A stretch of 5,633 bases of DNA from Acidimicrobiaceae bacterium (GTDB lineage: Bacteria; Actinomycetota; Acidimicrobiia; Acidimicrobiales; UBA8592): contig PAZD01000007.1 in NCBI GenBank assembly GCA_002715405.1, forward strand, positions 33,110-38,742. The letters are read 5' to 3'. The notes beneath the pieces are model-generated. The model saw only the letters and a list, made by a program, of their open reading frames with translations. It did not search any database and was not told the origin of the DNA. Shown here piece by piece: positions 1 through 5,633 of the stretch. Within the stretch, counting starts at the first letter, position 1. The number at the start of each line of letters is the position of its first letter. The position numbers and the translations under genes are program-made.

Positions 1-462
1 ATCAACCTTGTAATCAAGGTTATTAACATTTCAAAAAGGAAAATTGAATATCTGAATTATAAAAAAACTCCAAATATTCCCCTCGTAACAGCAATCAAAA
101 TGACTACTTGTGTACCCTTATTATTTCGTCCAATTAAATACAATAACGATCTATATGTTGATGGAGGCCTCTGTGGGAAATTTCCATTCGAATATAAAAA
201 AAAAATAAAAACAAAGAAGTACTTAGGTCTTAGAATTAATTGTAACCATAAGAATGATTTTAATGATATTACCGATTTTATATCATCATTATTCAGTATA
301 TCTTTCTCACCATACGATCATATTAAAATAAAAAAAATTATTGATCTCAATCACTCAAATTCAGGCTTGTATTTTAATATCACCAAAGATGATAAAATTA
401 AAATGATAGAAAAAGGAAAAGAAGGAATTAATCATCTATTGACTCAAAATATAATTAAATAA
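1..462 (+). CDS. Patatin-like phospholipase, C-terminal part (5' end outside window)
   Basis: The frame is open from base 1, so this is the tail of a longer gene; the ATG at base 100 is internal because the family's conserved residues begin before it. 153 residues are visible. The block from about visible residue 26 (IPLVTAIKMTTCVPLLFRPI) to YVDGGL at 52-57 matches the patatin signature in which an Ala/Ser-rich helix precedes a conserved Pro, an aromatic residue and then the Asp-Gly-Gly of the catalytic dyad. Asp54 (bases 160-162) would be the dyad aspartate. The usual Asn-x-Pro after the DGG is replaced here by CGKFP. The nucleophile motif GxSxG must lie upstream of the window and cannot be checked. 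Patatins hydrolyse acyl chains from phospholipids, and several giant viruses carry them; a role in membrane remodelling during infection is inference. The 3' end overlaps the convergent gene on the other strand by 27 bases. The family is fairly sure; activity is not. Confidence 0.85.
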   Translation: MNLVIKVINISKRKIEYLNYKKTPNIPLVTAIKMTTCVPLLFRPIKYNNDLYVDGGLCGKFPFEYKKKIKTKKYLGLRINCNHKNDFNDITDFISSLFSISFSPYDHIKIKKIIDLNHSNSGLYFNITKDDKIKMIEKGKEGINHLLTQNIIK

Positions 463-1158
463 ATCGTCTCCAGTCTGAAGATCAAATAAATGGGCTGTAT
501 TTGGTGAAACGATCTTTGAATAAATATCCACCCATTTTTTATCATGGCTTTCAATATATCGTCCACCTAAAAAAAGCAATTTTTTACTATTCTTCCATCG
601 ACTAGGTTCATCGGACAATAAATGTGTATCTCGTAAAACTCCAACAGAAGTTGTATTTTTCATTTTTGTAAATAATAGATTAATCAGTTCTCTCTTTTTT
701 TCATTCACCAATTTTGACTTCTTCTCACGATAAAGTCTTCTTTGACGACGATTCATCTCCTTTTTATCACCTATTTCATTATAACGATTGATCCTCGCTT
801 GAACTAAACGTTTGTATCTTTCCATTAGTTTTGATAATTCATCTTCGGAAATTTTCGTATAATAATACTTATTTGTATTTATCTTCTCTTGAACATAATC
901 CTTATATTCTTGAAATGATAATCCTTCTTTAAATAAATCATTCTGTAATTGTATCATCTTATCATATATTGTAACTTGCGTCTCCTTAATTTGTCCGAGT
1001 CTTTTATACTTCTTCTTAGGAACTGAGATACTACTCCGTGGCTTTCTATGTTCATAACCATTATATTTATTGATTTCCCTTGATTTAGGAGGTCGTTTTG
1101 ACCCCTCTTTACAACGATTCACACATGAACGACCAACCTGTGAATGTGAAGCAAACAT
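436..1158 (-). CDS. Hypothetical basic, helix-rich protein (240 aa)
   Basis: I do not recognise this protein. It has 240 residues from the ATG at 1158-1156 to a TAG at 438-436. Three parts can be seen: a basic, probably disordered N-terminus (about 1-55, with Cys12 and Cys16, KRPPKSRE and KKKYKR); a long, charged, probably helical or coiled-coil middle (about 60-165) containing a strongly basic patch at 136-148 (NRRQRRLYREKKS); and a more mixed C-terminal part (about 170-240, with KKLLFLGGRYIE and NTAHLFDLQTGDDLF) that may be a small folded domain. No signal peptide or membrane segment is evident. The basic patches would suit nucleic-acid binding or nuclear targeting, but that is only a guess. 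The sequence TAGATATA directly abuts the start codon. Codon use is AT-rich like the primase gene and unlike the neighbouring lysine-rich protein gene. The long intact frame with non-repetitive, protein-like composition supports a real gene. Confidence 0.8.
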   Translation of the reverse strand: MFASHSQVGRSCVNRCKEGSKRPPKSREINKYNGYEHRKPRSSISVPKKKYKRLGQIKETQVTIYDKMIQLQNDLFKEGLSFQEYKDYVQEKINTNKYYYTKISEDELSKLMERYKRLVQARINRYNEIGDKKEMNRRQRRLYREKKSKLVNEKKRELINLLFTKMKNTTSVGVLRDTHLLSDEPSRWKNSKKLLFLGGRYIESHDKKWVDIYSKIVSPNTAHLFDLQTGDDLFNYILSQ

Positions 1159-1166
1159 TATATCTA
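1159..1166 (-). promoter_or_regulatory. TAGATATA element abutting the start of the 240-residue gene
   Basis: On the minus strand the start region reads ATATAGATATAATG. The same eight bases TAGATATA occur at 4544-4551 just before the E2 gene on the plus strand. It may be a shared initiator-like element, or simply AT-rich leader sequence. The surrounding 72-base gap (1159-1230) also holds a ten-base A run at 1201-1210, a T run in the direction of transcription, 20 bases after the stop of the lysine-rich protein gene. Confidence 0.25.
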
Positions 1167-1230
1167 TATTTATAATATTTGTGTTATTCTTAATATGTTT
1201 AAAAAAAAAACTCTACATCGATTACTCTTC

Positions 1231-1689
1231 TCATTTTCTACCTCTAGATCTTCGACGTTGTTTTCTACTATTCATCCTACGTGTTTTCGAAACCTTTGAT
1301 TTTCTTGTTTTCCTCGTTTTCCTTGGTTTTTTTGATTTTCTTGGTTTTCTTGATTTCTTGGGTTTCTTGGATTTCTTGGATTTCTTGGATTTCTTGCGAC
1401 CCCCGCCCCCCGGGTACATCGCCTGCTGGGCGTCCATCTCGGAGAAGTCCTCTTCCGACATCTGACCGCTGGAGAGCTTGCTGGACGTTCCGGGCTGGGC
1501 GGCGGGTACTGCCGCGGCTGTGCGAATTCCTTTGAATGTATTCAGTGCAGCTTCCGCACCTTGCAGCACCAGCGCCTTCTGCTCCTTGGGTAAATCCGTC
1601 GCGACCTTGATTGTCGAGATGGCTTCCTCCAGCGCCTTGATGGCCTGCTGAATTTTACTTTTATCCATTTTAATTTCACCTTTAGTCAT
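1231..1689 (-). CDS. Lysine-rich histone-H1-like protein, probable late/virion DNA-binding protein (152 aa)
   Basis: The ATG at 1689 is chosen because a TCTA late-type element lies 13 bases before it; Met8 (bases 1668-1666) is a credible alternative start. Residues 9-55 look like two amphipathic helices (IQQAIKALEEAISTIKVA, then EQKALVLQGAEAALNTF). Residues 56-75 are an Ala/Pro/Ser linker, 76-90 are acidic and Met/Gln-rich (SEEDFSEMDAQQ), and 94-97 are four glycines. From Arg98 to the end, 35 of 55 residues are Lys or Arg, including ten consecutive triads of Ser/Pro/Thr followed by two basic residues (101-130). Such tails are known from histone H1 and other DNA-condensing proteins, so packaging or condensing viral DNA is a reasonable inference, but no specific family is recognised. 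Bases 1391-1650 are about 62% G+C by my count, far above the rest of the window, whereas the tail and the first codons are AT-rich. It lies 48 bases downstream of the primase gene on the same strand. Confidence 0.85.
   Translation of the reverse strand: MTKGEIKMDKSKIQQAIKALEEAISTIKVATDLPKEQKALVLQGAEAALNTFKGIRTAAAVPAAQPGTSSKLSSGQMSEEDFSEMDAQQAMYPGGGGRKKSKKSKKSKKPKKSRKPRKSKKPRKTRKTRKSKVSKTRRMNSRKQRRRSRGRK
1300..1389 (-). repeat. Nine-base periodic coding repeat, ten (S/P/T)(K/R)K triads
   Basis: This segment encodes residues 101-130 of the lysine-rich protein. On the plus strand the unit reads TTCTTGGAT and is nearly perfect from 1355 to about 1396 (copies starting at 1355, 1364, 1373, 1382 and 1391, the last diverging after TTCTTG). 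It decays toward 1300, where the protein period persists but the codons vary. The pattern fits tandem expansion of one nine-base unit followed by drift, with the newest copies next to the glycine run. Confidence 0.8.
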
Positions 1690-1702
1690 TTTATAATATA
1701 AT

Positions 1703-1706
1703 TAGA
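1703..1706 (-). promoter_or_regulatory. Late-type promoter core TCTA before the lysine-rich protein gene
   Basis: Read on the minus strand, the gap before this gene is TTTATCTAATTATATTAT: a TCTA core with AT-rich sequence on both sides, 13 bases before the ATG at 1689. A TCTA core in AT-rich flanks just before the start codon is the late promoter described for Cafeteria roenbergensis virus, a mimivirus relative. A late class would fit a virion or DNA-packaging protein. Four bases are little information in AT-rich DNA, so the placement and the gene's nature carry the case. Confidence 0.45.
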
Positions 1707-1737
1707 TAAAAAAATGGTGTAAATTGGTAATAGTTGC

Positions 1738-4473
1738 TCAATCATCATTTGGTTTGAAATTAAATTTAGGATTCCGTTTTGTTCCATTTACACAACCATC
1801 CGCAAGTTTTTTACCTAATACGAGGCCATACTCTGTTTTTTCTTGTAATTTACAGAGAGCATCTTTGATTTCTTTTTTCTCGGGTCTTTGTTTTTCCCTG
1901 TAACCTTCATCATCGCACCATCTTTCCCAAGCATCAAATAATTCATCGAATGTAAAGAAATCATCACATTCTTCCAAATCATCATCCACCCAATTAGCAA
2001 CGATATCATTTGCTGTTCTATATGCCTTTGTTTGTTCTTTTACCTCTGGAGGAGGTTTAGTCCCTTCTTGATCATATTTAACATATGTTTCGAGTAGATT
2101 TATTATAAATATTACTCTCCATGATTCCAATTTCTTATCTAATTGTTCATCTGCTAAGTATTGATAGGGGTTTGCTGGACTCGGCCTTGGATCATCTGTA
2201 AATTTTGAAATATATTCAACTACTTCCAAACGCCTCCAAATACCTCCATCATTTCCACTTAGTTTTGGAAGATCATTACACATAAGTATAATCTTGAACT
2301 GAGGTTTAAATTGTTCAGTACCCTTAAATAATCCCCTTGATGTCATTTTATCACCACCTGTCATTAACTTTAATTTTCCTCCATAGATAGTATCTGTCTT
2401 CTCAGGCTCTGACATCCATACAAATCGAGCCTTCTTAATATTCTCTAGTTCTGGTGATGCTGATGAAGAACTACCCTTTCGTGTTGTTAGATAAGAGACA
2501 TCCATCGATTTTGAATATTCACCCAAAGAAAACTCTACAAGGTCCACCAACTTAGATTTACCATTACCACCTGATCCAGTCCAGAAGTAAAACTTTTCTT
2601 CTCTTATTTCACCTGATAGACAACTTGATAGGAAACGAAGTGTATAATCCCTTACTTTTTGATTTGGAAATACCTTAAGTAAGAAATCATTCAATCCATC
2701 ATTCAATGATTCATAATCACTCATTTCTTGAATCGTCTCTTTAATCTCTTCCAAACATACTGGTAATGATGATTTAACCACTGGTAATGTAATTCCACAT
2801 GTTAAGCTCACATAATCCGATGGTAAACCACACCGAAAGACACTTTTACTAAGATCATATACACCATTATCAAAACCAATAAGGTTCCTTTGATCATCTA
2901 ATTTTTCCTTAAACTTTTCATCATAGAAAAGTTCTCTACATTCTTTCATAATCTTATCTTTATAACTTGAGTCCTTTAATTTAATGATAACTTTACTACA
3001 ATTTGTGATACGATTATTTAGAATACTATGCATTTCATCTTCTTCATCGACTCCATGTGCTAATTGTTGATACTTTGCTTGCCAATACATATAAAGTTCA
3101 ACTATTTCATTCGATAACCGCGACCTTAACCGATGCCCCATCTCGGTTTCTTCCCACCGACCACCAAGTCTTTCGTTAAAATAATACCATAAATTTTCTT
3201 TTAAGTCAGCACATACGAAACAATCCTTAAAATAATGATAGATTACATTTGCGACATCAGCATGTGGTCCTGTTGCTTTATCACCCTTAATACTCAACCT
3301 TACATAACTTTCAAGTGATTCCTTAATTATTTCCTTATAGGATTCAAAGTTATCTTCTTTTGCCCAATAATGTAATGATCCTATTGTCCACTTACGACGA
3401 TTATTTCCATTGAACCATTCCCATTGTCGTTCACATTCATTTTTATCCGTCCACATTGACCATTTTTTACTAAACGCAATCCAAGATGGAAGCAATTCAG
3501 AACTAATACTATGTAGACAGAATCCAACATCTTTCCAGTCATCATAGTTACTTGCCCGTTGCGTTGAAAGGATCATCGCTAATTTTTTAGCCGTCTCGAT
3601 ATCATGTTTTTGAGAAGCATTTATCACAGCAGGATGAATCTCAATACTTTCCATTGAACTACTAGTTTTGAGTGGTTTGTTTTTAAGTCGATTTTCAGTC
3701 GTTTCTGTATATTTTACATTTATGTCTTTATGTTTCGCAACACTATTACAATTAATGATCTCAAGTGGATCACTCTCATAAGTATCAATTGGAACATTTA
3801 AAAGTTCACTACTCGTTAATTTATAAATCTTAGTTAGTTTATAAATTGATTCATCACTTGGTTTACCACAACCATAAACCATCCAATTTCCACTTTTATA
3901 CGCACAATCATCTATGATCTCTTTCATCGAATTCATAGGTGGAATTTTATCTTCATCTTTAAAGTATTGATGGTAATCTGATTCTACAATACCATCACGT
4001 AATATTTTATGTGCCTTTTTATCCGCAATAATATAAGGAAATAGAAGGTGGATACCATCTTTTGATTGATAACTTTTACCCTCAATAGTACGATAGTCTT
4101 TTTTTTCTGTAACCCAACATACCTTTTGTTCTTCACCGATTATATAAACATTACTCATCTTAGAAAAGATATCATTAATAATTTTTTTTAAGATAACATC
4201 ATTATATTGCCTCCCTGTTAATCTTTCTTTAAATTTAAGATCTATATCAACAATAAAAGGACAAATTCCATGTATTTTTTCAACTAATGTATATCTATCA
4301 TTCTTCTTAAAAACTGATTTATGAACTAAACTATAAAAATCTTCTAATAGATTAGTGGGTATATTGTAGGAACCCTTTAAATTATCTGTATCAGAATATA
4401 TAATATGTGTATATGTTTCACCATCAATTTTTCTATATTTCTCTAGAAAATTGACTAATTTTGAATATATCAT
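1738..4473 (-). CDS. D5-like primase-helicase (AEP primase plus SF3 helicase)
   Basis: 911 residues, a normal full length for the giant-virus D5 family. In order: an archaeo-eukaryotic primase domain at about 60-215, with the catalytic pair in VDIDLK (Asp76, Asp78), the SKDGIH motif (Ser137, His142), and a probable third-motif aspartate at 188/189 followed by WMVYGCGKP; a PriCT-2-like region at about 290-375 (YDDWKDVGFCLHS through TIGSLHYWA); a D5_N-like region at about 400-600; a superfamily 3 helicase core with Walker A GSGGNGKS (633-640), Walker B FVWMSEPE (684-691), sensor-1 Asn733 in ILMCND, and arginines 747/748 in GGIWRRLE; and a C-terminal winged-helix-like tail at about 820-911. Every catalytic residue I looked for is present. 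By family knowledge the protein primes and unwinds viral DNA as a hexamer at the replication fork. The gene shares an 89-base divergent promoter with the E2 gene, and a degenerate early-type element lies 38 bases before its ATG. The identification is secure; the sub-domain boundaries are approximate. Confidence 0.97.
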   Translation of the reverse strand: MIYSKLVNFLEKYRKIDGETYTHIIYSDTDNLKGSYNIPTNLLEDFYSLVHKSVFKKNDRYTLVEKIHGICPFIVDIDLKFKERLTGRQYNDVILKKIINDIFSKMSNVYIIGEEQKVCWVTEKKDYRTIEGKSYQSKDGIHLLFPYIIADKKAHKILRDGIVESDYHQYFKDEDKIPPMNSMKEIIDDCAYKSGNWMVYGCGKPSDESIYKLTKIYKLTSSELLNVPIDTYESDPLEIINCNSVAKHKDINVKYTETTENRLKNKPLKTSSSMESIEIHPAVINASQKHDIETAKKLAMILSTQRASNYDDWKDVGFCLHSISSELLPSWIAFSKKWSMWTDKNECERQWEWFNGNNRRKWTIGSLHYWAKEDNFESYKEIIKESLESYVRLSIKGDKATGPHADVANVIYHYFKDCFVCADLKENLWYYFNERLGGRWEETEMGHRLRSRLSNEIVELYMYWQAKYQQLAHGVDEEDEMHSILNNRITNCSKVIIKLKDSSYKDKIMKECRELFYDEKFKEKLDDQRNLIGFDNGVYDLSKSVFRCGLPSDYVSLTCGITLPVVKSSLPVCLEEIKETIQEMSDYESLNDGLNDFLLKVFPNQKVRDYTLRFLSSCLSGEIREEKFYFWTGSGGNGKSKLVDLVEFSLGEYSKSMDVSYLTTRKGSSSSASPELENIKKARFVWMSEPEKTDTIYGGKLKLMTGGDKMTSRGLFKGTEQFKPQFKIILMCNDLPKLSGNDGGIWRRLEVVEYISKFTDDPRPSPANPYQYLADEQLDKKLESWRVIFIINLLETYVKYDQEGTKPPPEVKEQTKAYRTANDIVANWVDDDLEECDDFFTFDELFDAWERWCDDEGYREKQRPEKKEIKDALCKLQEKTEYGLVLGKKLADGCVNGTKRNPKFNFKPNDD

Positions 4474-4562
4474 ATTATCTTTCTATATTTTAATTCTTAT
4501 GTATTAATTTTTCAAATTTTTTGAATACTATTTAAAAAAACAATAGATATAATTTATTATTT
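4474..4562. promoter_or_regulatory. Divergent promoter between primase-helicase and E2 genes
   Basis: This 89-base, very AT-rich gap separates two genes transcribed away from each other, so it must hold both promoters. A 15-base inverted repeat, TTCAAATTTTTTGAA (4511-4525, six-base arms, three-base centre), is centred at 4518, exactly midway: 45 bases from each start codon's first base. Each outward-reading half ends in TTTGA, 38 bases before an ATG; the leftward reading, AAAATTTGA, differs from the mimivirus early motif AAAATTGA by one extra T. TAGATATAAT (4544-4553) lies nine bases before the E2 start. Confidence 0.6.
4511..4525. repeat. Inverted repeat TTCAAA-TTT-TTTGAA at promoter midpoint
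   Basis: The arms TTCAAA (4511-4516) and TTTGAA (4520-4525) are perfect reverse complements around TTT. Pairing does not extend beyond the arms. It could be a two-sided early promoter element or the site of a dimeric DNA-binding protein; in DNA this rich in A and T, a chance match cannot be ruled out. Confidence 0.5.
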
Positions 4563-5264
4563 ATGGCGAGTAAAACAGCATTAAAACGAATTTTAAATAA
4601 AGACTTAAAAGAAATTGAATCAAAGAATTTAAATTCTCTTGGAATTTATATTCATTTTGATGAAGAGAATCTAATGCGTGCGAAGGCTATGATTGTTGGA
4701 CCTAAAGGTACATTATATGAAGGAGGATTTTTATTCTTTAATATTTCCTTTCCTAATAATTATCCATTTTCTCCACCTACTATAAGTTATGTTTCAAGAA
4801 ATAATGTCCGAATCCATCCGAATATTTATGTCGGAGGTAATACAAATGGTGGTAAAGTATGTCTTTCAATTTTAGGAACATGGAATGGACCAAAATGGAC
4901 ATCGATCATGGATATTACTACTGTATTATTAACAATTCAATCATTACTAGACAATAATCCATTACATCATGAACCTGGACAAGAAAACAACAATGGAAAT
5001 ATCAATAAAATGTATAATGAGATTGTATATTTTAATACCTATCGTAATTTAATTCTTAAAAATATTAAAGAAGTTCCGGAAGGATTTGAAGAGTTTCAAG
5101 AATATGTTAAAACACATTTTAACTCAAACAAAGAATGTATTCAAAAAACTATTCGTGGATGGAAACAAAAAGAATCAAAACAATGTATTATTCAATTTTA
5201 TAAGATTAATCATATACTTAATTATAAAGAAACATTTGATTACTTTCAAGATTTTTTAAATTGA
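4563..5264 (+). CDS. Ubiquitin-conjugating enzyme E2, UBE2Z/BIRC6-like
   Basis: 233 residues with a UBC fold at about 5-160. The first helix (ALKRILNKDLKEI) leads into FNISFPNNYPFSPPTI (59-74), the usual E2 core strand and Pro-rich turn. HPN is at 85-87 and the catalytic cysteine is Cys100 in GKVCLSILGTWNGPKW. The run LSILGTW-GP-W, followed by QSLL-NNP-HHEPG (126-139), closely follows what I recall of the UBE2Z and BIRC6 class rather than the common UBE2D class. In that class ubiquitin transfer goes through a thioester on the cysteine, and UBE2Z works with the E1 UBA6. Between HPN and Cys100 there is a Gly/Asn-rich stretch (VGGNTNGG, 90-97) about five residues longer than in UBE2D. Residues 160-233 form a charged helical extension of unknown role. 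Mimiviruses and other large DNA viruses often carry E2s, presumably to redirect host ubiquitin. The E2 family is certain; the subclass is likely; the target is unknown. Confidence 0.95.
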   Translation: MASKTALKRILNKDLKEIESKNLNSLGIYIHFDEENLMRAKAMIVGPKGTLYEGGFLFFNISFPNNYPFSPPTISYVSRNNVRIHPNIYVGGNTNGGKVCLSILGTWNGPKWTSIMDITTVLLTIQSLLDNNPLHHEPGQENNNGNINKMYNEIVYFNTYRNLILKNIKEVPEGFEEFQEYVKTHFNSNKECIQKTIRGWKQKESKQCIIQFYKINHILNYKETFDYFQDFLN

Positions 5265-5265
5265 C

Positions 5266-5273
5266 AAAATTGA
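5266..5273 (+). promoter_or_regulatory. Early promoter motif AAAATTGA upstream of the RPB9-like gene
   Basis: An exact copy of the AAAATTGA element reported upstream of many early mimivirus genes. It starts two bases after the E2 stop codon and ends 37 bases before the ATG at 5311, the only start codon it could serve. The spacing is somewhat shorter than is typical for mimivirus itself. Confidence 0.65.
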
Positions 5274-5310
5274 ATAATATTTATAACTTTATAATATAAT
5301 AAACGATAAA

Positions 5311-5633
5311 ATGGATATGAGTTTTTGCAAAGTATGTGATAATCTACTTTATTTATATGAGAATGAAGAAACTAAGGAATTATATTTAGGTTGTAAAACT
5401 TGTGGGAATCAACAAGAAAATCATCAAACATACATTTATGATGATCAGATGTCTATTGATTTAAGTGAAACAATTAGTCAAAATAAACATTTAAAAGAAG
5501 ATATAACATTACCTACTATCAAAAATAATCCAAACATCAAGTGTCCGAATGTTGAATGTGAATCTCATAAAAATCAATCATCAAATATCCTTTATTTGAA
5601 ATATGATAAACAAGATATGAAATATATGTATTT
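5311..5633 (+). CDS. RPB9-like DNA-directed RNA polymerase subunit, N-terminal part (3' end outside window)
   Basis: The frame is open from the ATG at 5311 to the window edge, giving 107 complete residues; Met3 is an alternative start. An N-terminal zinc ribbon is clear: Cys6 and Cys9 (FCKVCDN), then Cys28 and Cys31 (GCKTCGN), with aromatic and acidic residues between them as in RPB9 (FCPxCxNxLY...). A second knuckle opens at Cys78 and Cys83 (CPNVEC) and is followed by YLKYDKQDMKYMY, as at the start of the RPB9/TFIIS C-terminal ribbon; its second cysteine pair should lie just beyond the window. RPB9 sits on the jaw of polymerase II and influences start-site choice, elongation and proofreading; Mimiviridae encode their own copy. 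A TFIIS is less likely because the protein begins directly with the first ribbon and has no TFIIS leader domain. An exact early motif lies upstream. From memory, mimivirus also has its RPB9-like and primase genes close together, which would fit, but I could not check this. Confidence 0.85.
   Translation, partial: MDMSFCKVCDNLLYLYENEETKELYLGCKTCGNQQENHQTYIYDDQMSIDLSETISQNKHLKEDITLPTIKNNPNIKCPNVECESHKNQSSNILYLKYDKQDMKYMY

Noticed and set aside
41..48. Second exact AAAATTGA motif
   Set aside because: It lies inside the lipase coding sequence and no new gene begins at a suitable distance downstream.
100..102. ATG as the start of the lipase gene
   Set aside because: The frame is open to base 1 and conserved patatin residues lie before this ATG, so the gene is truncated by the window rather than starting here.
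1201..1210. Ten-base T run (minus strand) as a poxvirus-like early terminator after the lysine-rich gene
   Set aside because: It fits TTTTTNT only because it is a homopolymer in AT-rich DNA, and the gene looks late; not strong enough to list as a terminator.
1405..1418. CCCCCCGGGTAC resembling a cloning-vector polylinker
   Set aside because: The resemblance is about ten bases long, lies in frame within a glycine run, and no other vector sequence adjoins it.
1070..1465. Open plus-strand frame with a long Phe/Leu-rich, membrane-like stretch
   Set aside because: It is the antisense of the lysine repeats and of the 240-residue gene; the hydrophobic Phe/Leu run is only the complement of Lys/Ser codons.
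1281..1535. Second plus-strand open frame across the GC-rich segment
   Set aside because: GC-rich DNA has few stop codons by chance; the minus-strand frame has sensible protein composition, a promoter-like element and a better start.
1815..2009. Short minus-strand open frame within the primase gene
   Set aside because: It lies wholly inside the primase coding sequence in another frame and has no family resemblance.
5281..5300. TTATAACTTTATAA as an mRNA-end hairpin after the E2 gene
   Set aside because: The arms are six bases of pure A/T with a two-base loop, too weak for the long hairpins seen at mimivirus mRNA ends.

Overview
The window looks like a stretch of a nucleocytoplasmic large DNA virus (Nucleocytoviricota), most likely from the Mimiviridae-like order Imitervirales. 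The evidence is a D5-type primase-helicase of 911 residues, an RPB9-like RNA polymerase zinc-ribbon subunit, a viral ubiquitin-conjugating enzyme and a patatin-like phospholipase, packed with gaps of only 46 to 89 bases. The background is AT-rich, there are no Shine-Dalgarno sequences, and an exact AAAATTGA element (the mimivirus-type early promoter) lies before the polymerase gene. The taxonomic call rests on gene content and promoter motifs. No database comparison was possible.

Layout from left to right. (1) Bases 1-462, plus strand: the C-terminal part of a patatin-like lipase, cut by the window edge. (2) Bases 436-1158, minus strand: a basic protein of 240 residues that I do not recognise; its end overlaps the lipase gene tail to tail by 27 bases. 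(3) Bases 1231-1689, minus strand: a 152-residue protein with a GC-rich helical and acidic N-terminal part and a histone-H1-like tail of repeated (S/P/T)(K/R)K triads, preceded by a late-type TCTA element. (4) Bases 1738-4473, minus strand: the D5-like primase-helicase. (5) Bases 4474-4562: a shared divergent promoter with an inverted repeat at its exact midpoint. (6) Bases 4563-5264, plus strand: an E2 enzyme of UBE2Z/BIRC6 type. (7) Bases 5311-5633, plus strand: the N-terminal 107 residues of an RPB9-like subunit, cut by the right edge.

Together the genes cover genome replication (primase-helicase), viral transcription (RPB9), interference with or use of host ubiquitin signalling (E2), lipid remodelling (patatin), and probably DNA packaging or condensation in the virion (the lysine-rich protein). 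Promoter evidence suggests an early class (RPB9, and by spacing and resemblance the primase and E2) and a late class (the lysine-rich protein). No gap exceeds 89 bases, and I found no tRNA, CRISPR array or insertion sequence. The most unusual items are the sharp change in base composition inside the lysine-rich protein gene and the symmetric divergent promoter.
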